From DATAUD01 sp036501665 (GTDB taxonomy: Bacteria; Verrucomicrobiota; Verrucomicrobiia; Limisphaerales; Palsa-1400): 64,000 bases of DNA. Within the stretch, counting starts at the first letter, position 1. Each line of letters begins with the position of its first letter. This document shows, one piece after another, positions 18,201 to 25,086 of this stretch. The position numbers and the translations under genes were made by a program. The DNA lies in assembly GCA_036501665.1 (NCBI GenBank), contig DASXZW010000068.1, positions 59,256 through 123,255 of the forward strand. Direction: 5' to 3'. Below the pieces are notes generated by a model that had not been told where the DNA came from, made no database searches, and saw nothing but the letters and a program-made list of their open reading frames with translations.

Positions 18201-18644
18201 GCCGCGAACCAATTCCATCACGAAGTACGGACGCCCATTTTCCAATGCCCCGGCGTCGAGGACTTTGGCGATGTTGGGATGGTCCATCATGGCCAGCGCC
18301 TGGCGTTCGGCTTCAAAGCGCGCGACGACTTCCCTCGTGTCCATCCCCAACTTGATGATCTTGAGGGCAACCCGGCGTTTGACCGGTTCGCGCTGCTCGG
18401 CGACATAGACGGCGCCGAAACCGCCCTCGCCGATTTTCTCCAAAAGCTTGTAGCGGCCCAGGACATCGCCGGGGCGCTCGGACGGGACAAGGTCGAGGCG
18501 GATTGTAGCGGGCGGCGCGGGTGATTCCGCTGCGGTGTCAGGCTTTTGAAGGCCCAACTTGAGGGCGCAGCCGACGCAAAGACCGGTGGTCGTTTCGCCG
18601 GGCAACGGGTTGCCGCATTCAGGACATTTTTGTGTGTCTGCCAT
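15228..18644 (-). CDS. Ser/Thr protein kinase with zinc ribbon and C-terminal WD40 repeats
   Basis: This is a 1138-residue membrane-spanning kinase. An N-terminal zinc ribbon (CPECGNPLP, then CVGCALKLG) precedes an intact kinase domain (about 65-370): IGEGGFGAVY, VALKII, HRDIKPSN, DFGIAKA and GTPAYMSPEQ. One membrane segment (about 393-412) and a coiled-coil-like stretch follow. From about 520 on, WD40-type repeats probably form one or two propellers (GVAFSPDGARLASV, FSPNGKWLVTGD, LAWSPDSHRLAIARDD). This architecture is common in Planctomycetes and Verrucomicrobia. It lies 85 nt after the ECF sigma gene, the usual partner of such kinases. Confidence 0.9.
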   Translation of the reverse strand: MADTQKCPECGNPLPGETTTGLCVGCALKLGLQKPDTAAESPAPPATIRLDLVPSERPGDVLGRYKLLEKIGEGGFGAVYVAEQREPVKRRVALKIIKLGMDTREVVARFEAERQALAMMDHPNIAKVLDAGALENGRPYFVMELVRGIKITEYCDQNKLPTEERLDLFVKICHAVQHAHQKGIIHRDIKPSNILVTLHDGVPVPKVIDFGIAKATQGELTDKTVYTQFQQFIGTPAYMSPEQAEMSGLDVDTRSDIYSLGVLLYELLTGRTPFEQKDLIGAGIDEMRRIIREQEPQRPSTRLSTMAQGELTSTAARRQSDAPKLVHSVRGDLDWIVMKCIEKDRTHRYETANGLAMDLKRHLENEPVIARPPSVAYRFQKAWRRNKTAFTAGAAVLTALIIGLGASILMFSRERHAYAQAVVAEGRAIASEHQQSALRVEESKAKAAAQQSLYASLLGQARAIRLARHPGYRQEVFPLIEEAKALDVPEKNLDDLRRETVACLGDFVGLTPAIFTNFPTTLSAAILDPSGKLALFCLNDGTQSLREVSSDKEIARPQGLANGVWGFNSRGNELFNFGGESNAWRARAWSLNATAHWEERTDFPLPGSPRLMLSSDEDMFTLIYAHNYAQSGNSITLSLFNLSRQSFVEGHDLTVGWPRHGQGYLTATPDARLVAVETVDRDKPNSSAMLAFYDWSSDKPLHQISLPKLGHICLSPDGSSFDWMSEVGGALYHLPNMEQVGQFKGYFTRSGEFVGDYLALSLIQQARIQLWSLTTHEDVALFQEPEVATVQWTYAFCDSLMAVGVTHASVYRLRTPEKVAFPAHGAAVTGVAFSPDGARLASVDKNRILRVSDAARGQTLWEATNLPGPGQCVDFSPNGKWLVTGDYSTCLVEIWNAQTGQHLLELGTNTPGETTSTQFSPDGLYLATCNYGGSTNGICVYKRDEENTDADAPRFRLFKSLASEGVSLVFAPNSHSLAFAKGFDDGNLYVWNFDQSEAPDPLNSKFDISVQSIAFTPDSRRLLAQDWTQILTADPVTGKTITTFPLPGHRLGSSGQLLSLSPDGSCLAVSSATHLGVDLLDHVTGRMIYPLPEEYGTVYWLAWSPDSHRLAIARDDGSVAIWNLPVINETLAQLGLSP

Positions 18645-18729
18645 TTGCTGTGTTCTAAAGCAAACAGTTGGGCCAGTTACAAAAAATCGATTTCGCCGCC
18701 CGATAACGTGCGAGTGGCAGAAAGGATTA

Positions 18730-19491
18730 CTAGGACAAAATCGAAAACAAGTAACGAATTTCTTCGTCGATCTCGCCCCGCGTCGAAACCGTGTGGGCGA
18801 TCTCCTGCCGGAGCAATTCGCCGTACCGTCGCCGGAACCGGTGCAGCGCGACTTTTACCGCTCCCTCGGAAATGGACAACTTCAATGCCCATCGCGCCGC
18901 TGCTTCGTCGGTCACCGTTGTCGTCAGGCCGGGCTTTAGAACTTGAAATAGAGCGGTCTTGCCGGCGGCAGCATGTTCGTCCTTGAGTGCGCGCATTGTT
19001 TGATCGACTACGGACCGCGCCCAGGCTTGATCAAATAGTTTGTCGGCAGAAGTTGAGAGATTCTGGTTTCCGGCCAAAGACTCTGCGACACCGGTGTCAT
19101 CCAGCGAAATCACCGCATTCCTTCCACCCCGCTTCAAGGTCTGCCGCTTGTCCCAGTCGTTCGCTAAAAAATGGCTGGCCGACGAAAGAAGAAAACTGCG
19201 GAACTTACCCTTTTCGCGATCAACGCGTTTGAGCGCGTCTCTTTCCAGCAGATAAGCGAAGAACGCCTGGGTCAAATCTTCGGCTTCGTGAGTGTCGCCG
19301 CGCCGGTGCTGGATGAAGAGATAGACGGGACGCCAATATTTTTGACACAGTTGCTCCAGCGCAACGGCCTTCGCGGCCGGGTCGGCTTGTTGCGCAGCCA
19401 CGACGACGCTCCAATGTGTCGCGGTGAAATGAACCTGGCGGGTTTGCGACCGTTGATCGGCGTTAACTTCCGATTTTCCGGCCGCGGTCAT
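18730..19491 (-). CDS. ECF-type RNA polymerase sigma factor
   Basis: This is a 253-residue sigma-70-family protein. Region 2 is recognisable in ALEQLCQKYWRPVYLFI and DLTQAFFAYLLERD (DAEDLTQ-like core). Region 4 has a helix-turn-helix near WALKLSISEGAVKVALHRFR. It is longer than standard ECF factors (about 180) and opens with the HFTATHWSVVVAAQ-type segment seen in sigma factors linked to Ser/Thr kinases. No anti-sigma gene is adjacent. The gene sits 3 nt after the hybrid histidine kinase gene and 85 nt before the WD40 kinase, so phosphorylation-based control is a reasonable inference. Confidence 0.88.
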   Translation of the reverse strand: MTAAGKSEVNADQRSQTRQVHFTATHWSVVVAAQQADPAAKAVALEQLCQKYWRPVYLFIQHRRGDTHEAEDLTQAFFAYLLERDALKRVDREKGKFRSFLLSSASHFLANDWDKRQTLKRGGRNAVISLDDTGVAESLAGNQNLSTSADKLFDQAWARSVVDQTMRALKDEHAAAGKTALFQVLKPGLTTTVTDEAAARWALKLSISEGAVKVALHRFRRRYGELLRQEIAHTVSTRGEIDEEIRYLFSILS

Positions 19492-19494
19492 TTC

Positions 19495-20775
19495 TCACGC
19501 GGATGCAGTGGCGTTTTCGGCCAAAGGCTCGCTCAACCGCTTGCCAACCAGTTCAAGGAGCGCGGAGGGACGGTAAGGTTTTGCGAGGAACTGGCGCGCA
19601 TCGACGTCCGCCAATTCCGTTCCTGGCATTCCCGCGCTGTAACCGCTGGTAAAAATCACGCGCAATTGGGGGTTTTGATTCATCAAGCGCTCCGCTAGCG
19701 TCCGGCCATTCAAACCATCGGGAAGCATCATGTCAGTCAACAAAAGTCGAATGTCCGCCTGCGACGCCGCGAAAACCTCCAGTGCCTCCGCGCCCGATCC
19801 AGCCGTGAGCACTTTGTAGCCGGAAGTTTCCAGGATTTGGGAAACCAGGTCTTTCAAGTCCGGGTCATCCTCGACCACAAGAATTGTTTCGCCCCCGCGT
19901 TTCGGTTTTCCCGATTTTGCCGACTGGCTCTTCTGGGAAGGTTTGGCTTGAGAGATGGCCGGGATAAAAACCTGAAACATCGTGCCCTCATTCACGGTGC
20001 TGTGGACTTCCACCCATCCATCATGCTGGCGGACGATACCGTAAGCCGCTGACAGCCCCAATCCCGTTCCCTGGCCAACTGGTTTCGTGGTGAAAAACGG
20101 CTCGTAAATCCTGGGGAGAATTTCAGGCGCGATTCCACCGCCTGTATCGGACACGGTCAATCGGACGAAGTGCCCTTCGCGTTTCTCAGGATTTGCGCGT
20201 GCCATGTCAGATGAGATTTCAACCGAATCAACAGAAATATTCAAACGCCCGCCATCAGGCATCGCATCGCGCGCATTTAACACAAGATTCATCAGGAGGA
20301 TTTCCAGCATCCCGGTGTCGCCGCGAACTTCGGGAATATCCGACTGCGTTTGAATTTCGACGTCGATCTTCGGCGCAAGAACCTGCGGCAATGTTTCGGA
20401 AACGGCAGCGAGGGCTTCCCGGACATTCAGCGGGCGCAATTCCGGCAATTGTTTCCGGCTCAACGTCAGGAGTTGACGAACCAGCTTGCTCGCGCGGTCA
20501 GACGCGGCGCAAATGCTTTGCAACGGTTTGGTTTCCTTGTCCTCCGGCAATTTGCCTTCGAGAAGGAGGCTCGCGTTTCCGAGGATTACAGCGAGGATGT
20601 TGTTGAAATCGTGCGCGACGCCGGCGGCGAGTTGCCCGACGGCTTCCATCTTCTGGGTTTGCTGCGTGGTAAGTTCGGCTTTTTCGCGGTCGGCAAGCTG
20701 TTGCTTGAGTTGGTCGTTCGCCGCTTGAAGTTCAATTGTCCGCTGCGCCACGAGGGCGTCCAAGTCATTATTCAT
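19495..20775 (-). CDS. Soluble hybrid histidine kinase/response regulator
   Basis: This is a 426-residue cytoplasmic protein with no sensor or membrane domain. A short N-terminal coiled coil (about 5-45) leads into HisKA with His55 in AGVAHDFNNIL. The HATPase domain is complete (LMNLVLNARDAMPDGG, DTGGGI, PFFTTKPVGQGTGLGL). A C-terminal receiver domain (about 300-415) holds acidic ETILVVEDDPD, the phospho-acceptor Asp in LLLTDMMLPDG, TSGYS and the Lys in FLAKPYR. It must sense through a partner. It is first in a tight gene string with the ECF sigma factor, only 3 nt away. Confidence 0.9.
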   Translation of the reverse strand: MNNDLDALVAQRTIELQAANDQLKQQLADREKAELTTQQTQKMEAVGQLAAGVAHDFNNILAVILGNASLLLEGKLPEDKETKPLQSICAASDRASKLVRQLLTLSRKQLPELRPLNVREALAAVSETLPQVLAPKIDVEIQTQSDIPEVRGDTGMLEILLMNLVLNARDAMPDGGRLNISVDSVEISSDMARANPEKREGHFVRLTVSDTGGGIAPEILPRIYEPFFTTKPVGQGTGLGLSAAYGIVRQHDGWVEVHSTVNEGTMFQVFIPAISQAKPSQKSQSAKSGKPKRGGETILVVEDDPDLKDLVSQILETSGYKVLTAGSGAEALEVFAASQADIRLLLTDMMLPDGLNGRTLAERLMNQNPQLRVIFTSGYSAGMPGTELADVDARQFLAKPYRPSALLELVGKRLSEPLAENATASA

Positions 20776-20940
20776 TTACGAAGTTTGTTCGACCAGTCCG
20801 GCAGTTTGCCGGGGGCGAATCAGTTGGGGCAAGCAAAAATCCAGTTTTAGAGTGGCGTATCCTCACGGCAGCACGTAACCTCAAACCAATTCTGGATTAT
20901 GTCAAGTGACCCGGAATTTTATCTAATTTTTATCTAATTG

Positions 20941-22464
20941 ATGCATACAAATGCAATTATGCGAATGAGGTTTTGCATTGGGCTGATGTTGTCATCCCTT
21001 CTGGCGGTAATGGCGGCACGAGGGGAAACCGTGACGGCCTTGCGTTTCCATTGCGCCGGAACCGCGAAACTGACTGCAAACACCAATCTCACGACGTTGA
21101 ACCAGACTCTTTCAGGACCACAAGCGGTTGGTTTTCAACACTTTGCACTGAACCAGCTCGCAACCCTCCTTTCCCATTCCTGGAAAACGGGCTCCAATTC
21201 GCCCCCCCTGATTGACCCCCTTCTTACCGATCTCCTTGAGAATGAATCCGTTGTCGCAATTGGCCCTCCCGAATCAATCCTGACATCTTTTGTCACAGCC
21301 GTCCGAGTTAACCCTCAGCAATCACAGCTTTGGAACACACAACTAGGCAAACTGTTCGGCGGATCTGGCGGTGAATCCAAAAACGAATCCTCTGCTGAAA
21401 AGCATTGGCCCCGGGGAACGACCGGGGATTTTTGGACGATATCGAAGGGAAATTGGCTCTTGTTTGGTCAGGGAACCGAGCTTGCGCCGATCAAGGCTGA
21501 ATTTCTTCAAAAGATCGGGTCGAATGACAGTCCCGCCCCTTCATTAGGAACCAATTGGCTGGAAGGAGACCTTGACTTGGCGCTTCTGGCACCCGCGCTG
21601 CCTGAATGGGCGAAGCTGCTTAAGCCCGCGCAAGTTCACATTCAGATTGCCCCCCGCGGAAACGACTTGGAAATCCGAGGAAAGGCCACTTACCCTACGG
21701 AAATCGCTTGGACTCCAAATTCGTGGCAGGAACCGAAAAACCTGGTGCTAACTCCTTTAATCAGCTTTACCGCCGGCCAAGGCGTCGCGGCGTTTTTGCA
21801 AATTAGCCCACAAGTCTCGAATCTTCCTGACAACTTCCTGACGAACCAATTCTTTGGCTGGGCTTTGGGCATGATGCCGCTGGAATCCTACCTGGCGTGG
21901 CCGGTTCCGGAGGGTACAAATTCTCTACAAAAACTGACTGCTGAACTGCCGCCCTTCGTCAACCCTATCTTAAAAAATCTCAACAAGAGCCAAGTAGAGT
22001 GGCAACCCAAGATGGACGCGCTAGTTTGGACAGGCTTGAATGTCGTGTCCCCGACCCTTTCAACCACCCGCGATAACCAACGAGACTATCTTTTGTTGTC
22101 TCTTTTTCCGAATCCTCCTGCGACCAAACCCGCCCCGGCAGCACTCTGGAAGGAACTGGAAACACGGCAAAACCTGGTCTATTACGACTGGGAAGTGACC
22201 GGGGAGCGATTGCAGCAAATGAGGTTATTGCCGCAAATGATTTGGTTTCGTCCAGGAATAACCGGGAACGAAGGGTCCATGGAAGGACTCGTGGCCAAAG
22301 ACGAGATGTTGGGCGAAATGAGCCCGAAAATCGGAGTCACCGTTACCGAGGTAACTCGAACGGCGCCCAACGAACTATTTATCATCCGAAAAGGTCCCAT
22401 TGGCCTGACAGGATTCGAAATGGTGGAACTTTCCGACTGGCTCTCAAAAGCAGGCTCGCCGTGA
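20941..22464 (+). CDS. Secreted protein of unknown function
   Basis: This is a 507-residue predicted exported protein. A signal peptide spans about residues 9-30 (RFCIGLMLSSLLAVMAARGE). The ATG at 20941 is chosen, but Met codons at 20959 and 20965 would also keep the signal. The mature part is a globular alpha/beta protein with no motif I recognise. It recalls the class of large periplasmic proteins annotated only as verrucomicrobial hypotheticals (LTALRFH start, SWKTGSNS, repeated LLL/NPIL stretches). It is divergent from the histidine kinase gene. Confidence 0.65.
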   Translation: MHTNAIMRMRFCIGLMLSSLLAVMAARGETVTALRFHCAGTAKLTANTNLTTLNQTLSGPQAVGFQHFALNQLATLLSHSWKTGSNSPPLIDPLLTDLLENESVVAIGPPESILTSFVTAVRVNPQQSQLWNTQLGKLFGGSGGESKNESSAEKHWPRGTTGDFWTISKGNWLLFGQGTELAPIKAEFLQKIGSNDSPAPSLGTNWLEGDLDLALLAPALPEWAKLLKPAQVHIQIAPRGNDLEIRGKATYPTEIAWTPNSWQEPKNLVLTPLISFTAGQGVAAFLQISPQVSNLPDNFLTNQFFGWALGMMPLESYLAWPVPEGTNSLQKLTAELPPFVNPILKNLNKSQVEWQPKMDALVWTGLNVVSPTLSTTRDNQRDYLLLSLFPNPPATKPAPAALWKELETRQNLVYYDWEVTGERLQQMRLLPQMIWFRPGITGNEGSMEGLVAKDEMLGEMSPKIGVTVTEVTRTAPNELFIIRKGPIGLTGFEMVELSDWLSKAGSP

Positions 22465-22465
22465 G

Positions 22466-22747
22466 CTAATACACTTCGTCGTGCGTTCCGATGCCTTCCA
22501 ATAATAGAGCATCCTTACTGCGATGTTTAACGAATTGGAAAAATAATTCGAAGATCGTATCCGGCACTGCACGCCCACGAACCGGAAAGCTGCCCCTTCA
22601 ACTTGTGAGTCTTAAGGCGAGGATAAAAGACGTCGGATTCCAGCAATTCCAGAGTCAACTGTAAATCCGTTCCAAGTTGGGATGATTACGAACAAAACGC
22701 TTCGCTGCGCGAATAAACGTGCTTGAAGGAAGCAACAGTCGTTTCAA
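22466..22747 (-). pseudogene. RelE/ParE-superfamily toxin with two frameshifts
   Basis: Read from a TTG at 22747, which overlaps the antitoxin stop, the frame gives LPSSTFIRAAKRFVRNHPNL and then stops at 22657. The next frame continues the family with QLTLELLESD, LKTHKLKGQLSGSWACSAGY and DLRIIF. After a run of five T near 22535-22542 (minus strand) the first frame resumes with FVKHRSKDALLLEGIGTHDE and ends VY-stop. One base is missing near 22660 and one is extra in the T-run. Each piece matches a RelE/ParE-type ribonuclease toxin. It is broken unless the indels are assembly errors. Confidence 0.8.
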
Positions 22748-22950
22748 GCAAGGATGCGTTTTACGATCTGCCTGGCTGTGGCTGGGCGGCAGCGGCCTTG
22801 CTCAAATTCGCGGCGCGCCAAAGTTACGGTTTCAATGAGAGCCGCGCGGCGGCGTTCCGCCACACGACGCTGTAAAATCTCCACCAATGATTCCTGTTCC
22901 TCGATGCCTAATTCGTCGGCTGAATCCAGCACTTGAGCAAAAGTCTTCAC
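22744..22950 (-). CDS. Antitoxin of a RelE/ParE-type module
   Basis: This is a 68-residue acidic/basic helical protein starting at the GTG at 22950 (VKTFAQVLDSADELGIEEQE). An upstream start would add a poorly fitting N-terminus. The pattern of a LDSAD-LG-EEQESLVEILQ helix, an RRVAERRRAALIE stretch and an ending RPATARQIVKRIL is that of small antitoxins paired with RelE-like toxins. Its stop overlaps the start of the frameshifted toxin gene, the usual arrangement. With the toxin apparently dead, it may be an orphan antitoxin or a degrading locus. Confidence 0.65.
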   Translation of the reverse strand: MKTFAQVLDSADELGIEEQESLVEILQRRVAERRRAALIETVTLARREFEQGRCRPATARQIVKRILA

Positions 22951-23148
22951 TGATGAAAGGATATTTCCGTTTCGAGACGAATGCAAGCGCTGACGGCGAG
23001 GTGGTGTAGCACAGGTGACCGTATAGTTGCTCTTGCGAACTGCCAAGACGAACTACGATTTGAAGAAATAAGGGAAAACGCGCTTGCCAACAGCAAATGG
23101 ATTCCTAAGCTGGAAAGCCAAATCTAAACAAAACGAACGAAATTATTT

Positions 23149-23592
23149 ATGAATACAATTGTACCGACGATTAGTTCTGGAGTCGCAGGCCCGCTTGGTG
23201 TTCTGCATATGCCACGTCTTTGGCTCAAGTCCTCTCTCGAAGCGCGCGGCAAGATCGCCGCCGGTTATCCGGGCTGTGGAAAAGGTTTTGATCAAATGGT
23301 GATCGACGGCATTGGTCTCAAGCGCGAGGCCGTGCTTGATTACATCAAAGGCAGCCGCCCGACTTATCCGCAGTTCGAGGAGTGGGTCAAGAAGCAGCCG
23401 GGCGTGAAGCTCGACCACGCCTCCGTTGAGAAATTGAACAGCGCAATTCGCGGTTATATTCACGATGACGCAACCCGCAAATCAATCCTCTCCGCCAACT
23501 CAATCCCGGATGATTCACATGCCTGCCGAGACGCGGTCAACCTGAACAACCTGGATGACTGGAAAGAAATCTACGACGCGGAGTTGAAGTAA
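23149..23592 (+). CDS. DUF5069-family protein
   Basis: This is a 147-residue soluble protein. The run MPRLWLKSSLEARGKIAAGY, then GFDQMVIDGIGLKREAVLDY and SRPTYPQFEEWVKK, matches DUF5069, a family found in Verrucomicrobia and related phyla and of unknown function. No signal peptide or catalytic motif can be read. A weak start region (no clear Shine-Dalgarno) precedes the ATG. It lies between the broken toxin locus and vapBC on the plus strand with no obvious operon partner. Confidence 0.75.
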   Translation: MNTIVPTISSGVAGPLGVLHMPRLWLKSSLEARGKIAAGYPGCGKGFDQMVIDGIGLKREAVLDYIKGSRPTYPQFEEWVKKQPGVKLDHASVEKLNSAIRGYIHDDATRKSILSANSIPDDSHACRDAVNLNNLDDWKEIYDAELK

Positions 23593-23635
23593 AACGGACT
23601 AGCCCGCTCAGCGCTTGTGTGTTACACTCTGTTGT

Positions 23636-23866
23636 ATGACAGAGACTCTCACTATTCGTCTGCCATCCGCTCTTGCGCGGGATTTAAAAGCCAAAGCGAA
23701 ACTGGCGAAAACAAACCCAACAGAGGTGCTTCGAAAGGCCGCTGAAGATTACGTGAAGCAAGACAGAGCGGCCCTTGACGCTCGCGCTGAGCATATTCGC
23801 AAATATGCCGGGACATGGGACGGTTATTGTTCTGGCAAGGAATTGTTGCGGAGGACCCGTCCGTGA
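23636..23866 (+). CDS. vapB: VapB-like ribbon-helix-helix antitoxin
   Basis: This is a 76-residue antitoxin. The ATG at 23636 is chosen; 23615 would add seven residues with two Cys. The N-terminus TETLTIRLPSALARDLKAKA is a ribbon-helix-helix DNA-binding motif with the TIRLP strand and a helix ending in NPTEVLRKAAEDY. The C-terminal half (RAEHIRKYAGTWDGYCSGKE) is the segment that would bind the toxin. It overlaps the PIN gene by GTGA (23863-23866). Repression of its own promoter is expected for the family. Confidence 0.85.
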   Translation: MTETLTIRLPSALARDLKAKAKLAKTNPTEVLRKAAEDYVKQDRAALDARAEHIRKYAGTWDGYCSGKELLRRTRP

Positions 23867-24252
23867 TTCTCGTGGACACCTCCGTAATTGTGGCATGGTT
23901 GGATAAGAGCCACGACTTTCATCGAGAATGCTCGGAGGCGATGTGGAATTGGATCCAACGCGAGCCGCTCGGTGTTAGTTCAGTGACTTTTGCGGAACTG
24001 GCTGCGGGAACGCGAACGCGGGAACACATTGATGAGGCGTTAAGAATATTTGACCGGCTCGAATTGAGTTTTGACGCCGCTTGGCGAGCTGGGCACGCAT
24101 TCCGGCAATATCGCCGAAAGGAAAACGACAAACCGGTACTCCCGGATTTCTTGATTCGAGCTCAGGCGGCTGTGCTTAATTTGCCGCACTTGACCAACGA
24201 CAGACGTCGGATCAAATCTTTTCCAGACGTGGAATTCGAGTTCATAACGTAA
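23863..24252 (+). CDS. vapC: VapC-like PIN-domain toxin
   Basis: This is a PIN-domain ribonuclease of 129 residues, starting at the GTG (23863) that overlaps the antitoxin stop. The N-terminal acidic residue is in VDTSVIVAWLD, the conserved Glu in VTFAELAAGT, and further acids in LPDFLIRAQA and LTNDRRRIKSFPDVEF. These are the metal-binding carboxylates of VapC toxins, and all appear intact. Together with the ribbon-helix-helix gene it forms a complete vapBC module. Target RNA is unknown. Confidence 0.85.
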   Translation: MILVDTSVIVAWLDKSHDFHRECSEAMWNWIQREPLGVSSVTFAELAAGTRTREHIDEALRIFDRLELSFDAAWRAGHAFRQYRRKENDKPVLPDFLIRAQAAVLNLPHLTNDRRRIKSFPDVEFEFIT

Positions 24253-24287
24253 TTAACATTGATGGAAAACTGTGGCACGGGAATAAA

Positions 24288-24818
24288 ATGAGACTTCAAG
24301 AATTGACGGTGGGGATGAAGGTTCTTCATCCCCAATACGGCCCCGGCGTTGTGGAGAAGATTTCCAACGTCGATGCGTCTATCCGGTTTGACAATGTCGT
24401 GCGGTCGGTGGACCCGCAGCTTGCGGAGATTGCGCCGGCGGAGGCGGTGGCGTCGGTCGAGGGATTGCACGTTCCGCTAAAGCAGTTGATCGAACAGACA
24501 GTCGAAGCGTCGCTGCGCGGTTTGGGTGTTGTGAATCCAAATGCTTCGGTTGGGGAACTCGGAGCGCGCTGGCACAAGGGAAAAGTGGTTCTGCATCCGT
24601 CTGACCCAACGTTGCAAACGAAGGAAGTTCCGCTAGATGTGTTCTTCCACAAGATTGTGGGGGTGCGGAATCAGTTGCGGGTTCTGGAGCAGAAGATTAA
24701 CAGCCACACAGTCTTGACCGATGGGGAAAAAGTGGAGATGCAGCAATACATCACTCGTTGTTACGGGTCGCTGACGACCTTCAATATCCTGTTCAAAGAC
24801 AAGGAAGACCAGTTCTGA
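24288..24818 (+). CDS. Conserved hypothetical protein with Tudor-like N-terminus
   Basis: This is a 176-residue protein. The N-terminal strand set LTVGMKVLHPQYGPGVVEKI resembles the small Tudor/SH3-like module of UvrD/PcrA and CarD-type proteins, which contacts RNA polymerase or nucleic acid. The remainder is helical (PLKQLIEQTVEASLRGL, HKIVGVRNQLRVLEQKI, EKVEMQQYITRCYGSLTTFN). No catalytic motif is visible. It stands alone. The RNA polymerase link is an analogy to the first 45 residues, not a family assignment. Confidence 0.6.
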   Translation: MRLQELTVGMKVLHPQYGPGVVEKISNVDASIRFDNVVRSVDPQLAEIAPAEAVASVEGLHVPLKQLIEQTVEASLRGLGVVNPNASVGELGARWHKGKVVLHPSDPTLQTKEVPLDVFFHKIVGVRNQLRVLEQKINSHTVLTDGEKVEMQQYITRCYGSLTTFNILFKDKEDQF

Positions 24819-25086
24819 GGGACGGTTTCAGTAGGGTTTGCGTTGATGCCTGAAGCCCTTCGATCAGGGCGAGATGAAAACGCAGTAAAGCCCGTAAAGA
24901 AAGACCGATTCCGCAACCAGAAAAAGTCCGAAGGATATCTGGGGCACCAGGTAATTCCTAAGATAGAAAAGTATTCGTATTCCAATAGCCATAACGAGGA
25001 ATTATTAGCATCGGGTGTGCCAGTTTAGTTTTAGAGGGAAGCCGGAGGAAGAGCGGGCGGATTTAGTCTCAGTTTTGGACAGATTT

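Noticed and set aside
18287..18524. Plus-strand frames antisense to the WD40 kinase
   Set aside because: They are mirror images of conserved kinase codons (high G/C third positions), with no independent signals.
24843..25028. 61-codon plus-strand frame after the Tudor-like gene
   Set aside because: It starts only with TTG, has no Shine-Dalgarno and a low-complexity, highly charged product. No support as a gene.
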